A DNA stretch of 64,000 nucleotides, taken from Ornithodoros turicata (Eukaryota; Arthropoda; Arachnida; Ixodida; Argasidae). Each line of letters begins with the position of its first letter. Position 1 is the first letter of the stretch. Below are positions 62,046 to 64,000 of this stretch, one piece after another. The position numbers and the translations under genes were made by a program. The notes beneath the pieces are model-generated. The model was not told the DNA's origin, made no database searches, and saw only the letters and a list, made by a program, of their open reading frames with translations. The stretch is taken from positions 23,070,804-23,134,803 of the forward strand of contig NC_088204.1 in the NCBI RefSeq assembly GCF_037126465.1, written 5' to 3'.

Positions 62046-62280
62046 TTATTTCTTGCGGTTTATGTCGGAGAGCAGGTTTCTCAAGTGCCGTGTCAGGTGC
62101 TGGTACCTTTCCTCATTGGAGACGTGTGGGTCTGGCTTGCGCTTGATGTACTCCCAGTAGGCATCGGAAACATAGAGTGGATTGGTAACGTGTTGACAAA
62201 TGAAGGTATGACAATAGTCACAGGAAAAACAGCAGCACAAGGTGAATGCAGCATGCACAATGGCCATATCCCTATGGTTA
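62046..62280 (-). CDS. Terminal exon of an unidentified gene
   Basis: After ACTATATTCTCAG the exon stays open in phase 2: a cysteine-rich hydrophobic start (LCCCFSCDYCHTF), then NPLYVSDAYWEYIKRKPDP and RYQHLTRHLRNLLSDINRKK. Its TAA is part of GAAATAAACAC, a polyadenylation signal. The composition and tidy end look like a genuine conserved C-terminus. No upstream exon was placed, and I do not recognise the protein. Confidence 0.4.
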
Positions 62281-63409
62281 CTGAGAATATAGTCAGGTAT
62301 GAATAGCAGAGCTTGTCAATCATATACACACATTCTGATCACCCAGCTACTTTCCATGATGTCATATTATGAGTGTAGTCCCTCCCAGCCATGCAAAATT
62401 GGTCAAGAAAACAGACGATTTTGCACCACTGCGTAATTTGTGCAATCATATTTTGACTCAGAAAATGCCAATAAAATAAAGAATTGCATAATTTGTCTAC
62501 TCCCATTTTTGCATGGGGATATCTGTCCCATACACCTCAGCAACTGCTGCGATTGTTTTTAGGTTACCATGAGGTTTTCACAACAATGTCAGTTATTAGT
62601 GCTGTGACCAGGGTGCGGCGGAACGAGGAGGGAACCAGTACGAGGTACGCTCCCGACAAGCCATTGTGGTGCCGCCATCTATTTCGTCGTTTTTATAATT
62701 TTAAACCGATTTTCGCATTGTTGTGCGGTTTTCCTGGCTCCAAGCACACGTTCGATGTCACACGACATGGCTGCCCACAGCGCTTTTATTTTCTTATTTT
62801 TGAATGACTTCATTGGGCCAACTTGCTTCAAGTATAGGCTTCATATCGGTCCTATAGCAGCATCATTTCCCCTTCGCACCATACGCTTTGATTGAGAGAT
62901 TGAGCATCGCCGCTGCCGATCTGGATTGGAGGGGTACCATCACTTTGACCACCCGCAAGTCTGTAAATGACTAGTATAAAGTCGTAGTAGTCATTATTGC
63001 AGTTATGTTCTATCAGCTTTGTGCATTGTTGTATTTAATGTTCTTTGTGTATTGCGTCAGTCCAAACGAAATCCATAACAAATAGTAATAATAAAAAATA
63101 AAGCTGAAGGAAGTGCACAGGAAACATTGGCAACTCTTCAATCGTATCCGAGCACCATTCACATAGCATTGTATCCCTTAACTGCACTTACTTTCTATAA
63201 CTCCTCGCAACGTGGCATTTATTCAGAATGTGTCTTAAGTCCTGACAGGGACATTGCATGTGCAAACACACTCAGCACCTTAAAGGGGCAATAAACAGGT
63301 ATACGAGGCGCACTTTTTTTAAATGCATTGTGATACGTTGCTGACGGTGAACGTCTCCAGAAAATTATTGTCGCAAAAAAGGAAATAATGTCTCCAAACC
63401 GACTGATTA
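62281..63409. other. No gene recognised
   Basis: If 62046-62280 is a terminal exon, the adjoining bases are its intron. Otherwise short frames only. Confidence 0.35.
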
Positions 63410-64000
63410 TTCACTGCACTCTTTTGCCCTCATGCCCCGCCCCGCGATATCCTGGCCTCCTGTGCCTGTGATTTCGTTGAGTGGGAACTGAGAGATATGC
63501 GTCTTGGAGGTCGATGCGAGCCAGGTAGTCCCTATCGAGGGTAAGGGGCTGTAACGTATGCCAGCCCTCCATCTAGAAGTGTTCATACCGCAGGAACGGT
63601 GTTTAGCGGTCGTAGATTGAGGATTGGACGGAACCCCCCGTCCTTCTTAATCACCAGAAAGAGGGACGAAACGAACTGATCTTTGGAGGGATCGATTTGT
63701 ACAATGGCCCCCTTGGAGGGAAGGGAATCAACCTCCAGACTGACAAGTTACCTTTGACTGCTGAAAAGATTGGGCAACGTGATAGGTTGGGTTGGTAAGG
63801 AGTTGCAACTATAAGTCGAGGAAGTAGCTCTGGACAGATTGCAGGATTCAGGTGTCGTCTGTTAGTGATTGCTAAGTCTCTGTGCATTCATATATTGTCC
63901 CGCTCGTTTGTGTGCTATTGAATTATGTGGCATGGGACTTACCTCTGCCCCTGTAGAAGTTGCCTCGCCCCCAGGGTCCACTGGCCAGGGTGATGCTGGG
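63410..64000 (-). pseudogene. DIRS-like Gag end and reverse transcriptase start (copy E)
   Basis: At the window edge the minus strand reads a Gly-Arg end (GRGNFYRGRGKS), as in DIRS Gag. After a gap come LPSKGAIVQIDPSKDQFVSS, LFLVIKKDGGFRPILNLRPL and, after a frameshift, YLARIDLQDAYLSVP with the first catalytic Asp of DIRS reverse transcriptases. Sequence to the left diverges, so it is truncated before the YVDD-type box. It covers the part missing from copy B. Confidence 0.75.

Overview
This is a stretch of animal nuclear genome, most likely from a hard tick (Ixodidae) or a close chelicerate relative. The reasons are two tRNA-derived SINEs that resemble tick SINE families as I remember them (one like the Ruka family), the mix of transposons, the absence of bacterial-style operons, and spliced genes with GT-AG introns and AATAAA signals. 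A 100-N assembly gap lies at 22924-23023. No database search was possible, so family names rest on motifs recognised by eye.

Almost all recognisable sequence is mobile or virus-derived and decayed. From left to right: a Ruka-like SINE and a LINE tail (0.8-2 kb); a DIRS-like copy with a MITE in its 5' part (2-4 kb); a THAP-domain remnant and a hAT remnant (4.6-7.1 kb); a second SINE (7.5 kb); a Gypsy gag split by a 5'-truncated LINE with a clear target-site duplication (9.2-12.2 kb); a piggyBac relic (12.6-13.9 kb); an intron-dense micro-exon gene next to a virus-like gene cluster (14.0-18.4 kb); a hAT BED exon and subterminal repeats (18.9-20.1 kb); a DIRS-like gag plus reverse transcriptase start (21-23.1 kb); a deleted mariner, a Y-box pseudogene, a perfect hairpin and a CCAAT-rich repeat array (25-27 kb); a second Polinton/Maverick-like element with protein-primed DNA polymerase B, protease and capsid pieces, plus an intact small secreted-protein gene (27-32.8 kb); Tigger in Gypsy (32.8-34.9 kb); an R1-like LINE (37.3-40.4 kb); a Gypsy element that has lost its reverse transcriptase (40.8-42.9 kb); a Mutator/Kolobok-like transposase (43.8-45 kb); a BEN-domain fragment (46.6 kb); an alpha-tubulin pseudogene (48.5 kb); a P2X7-like domain fragment (49.3-49.9 kb); a foldback MITE (52.3 kb); a densovirus-like NS1 fragment (53.6-54.3 kb); several DIRS-like pieces, one containing Tigger (54.3-59.3 kb); a decayed paralogue of the micro-exon gene's 3' end (59.4 kb); an unidentified terminal exon (62 kb); and a DIRS-like reverse transcriptase at the right edge.

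The most interesting part is 14.0-18.4 kb. On the minus strand, an ATG-initiated gene can be read through about 15 exons, most only 16-33 nt long and nearly all phase 1-1, separated by introns of 55-63 nt (about 97 nt in an internal array). Six copies of a 24-nt exon sit in a tandem array, and their differences in the first eight positions are synonymous in the inferred frame. The product is a small acidic-then-Tyr/Pro/Gly-repeat protein with a Cys-rich segment and a short helical tail. Divergently, on the plus strand, a two-exon ORF with a 57-nt intron overlaps a second ORF by ATGA, and this unit converges on a Polinton-like capsid-protease pair. The shared tiny introns and tight packing suggest, as an inference, that the spliced genes travel with the virus-like element.
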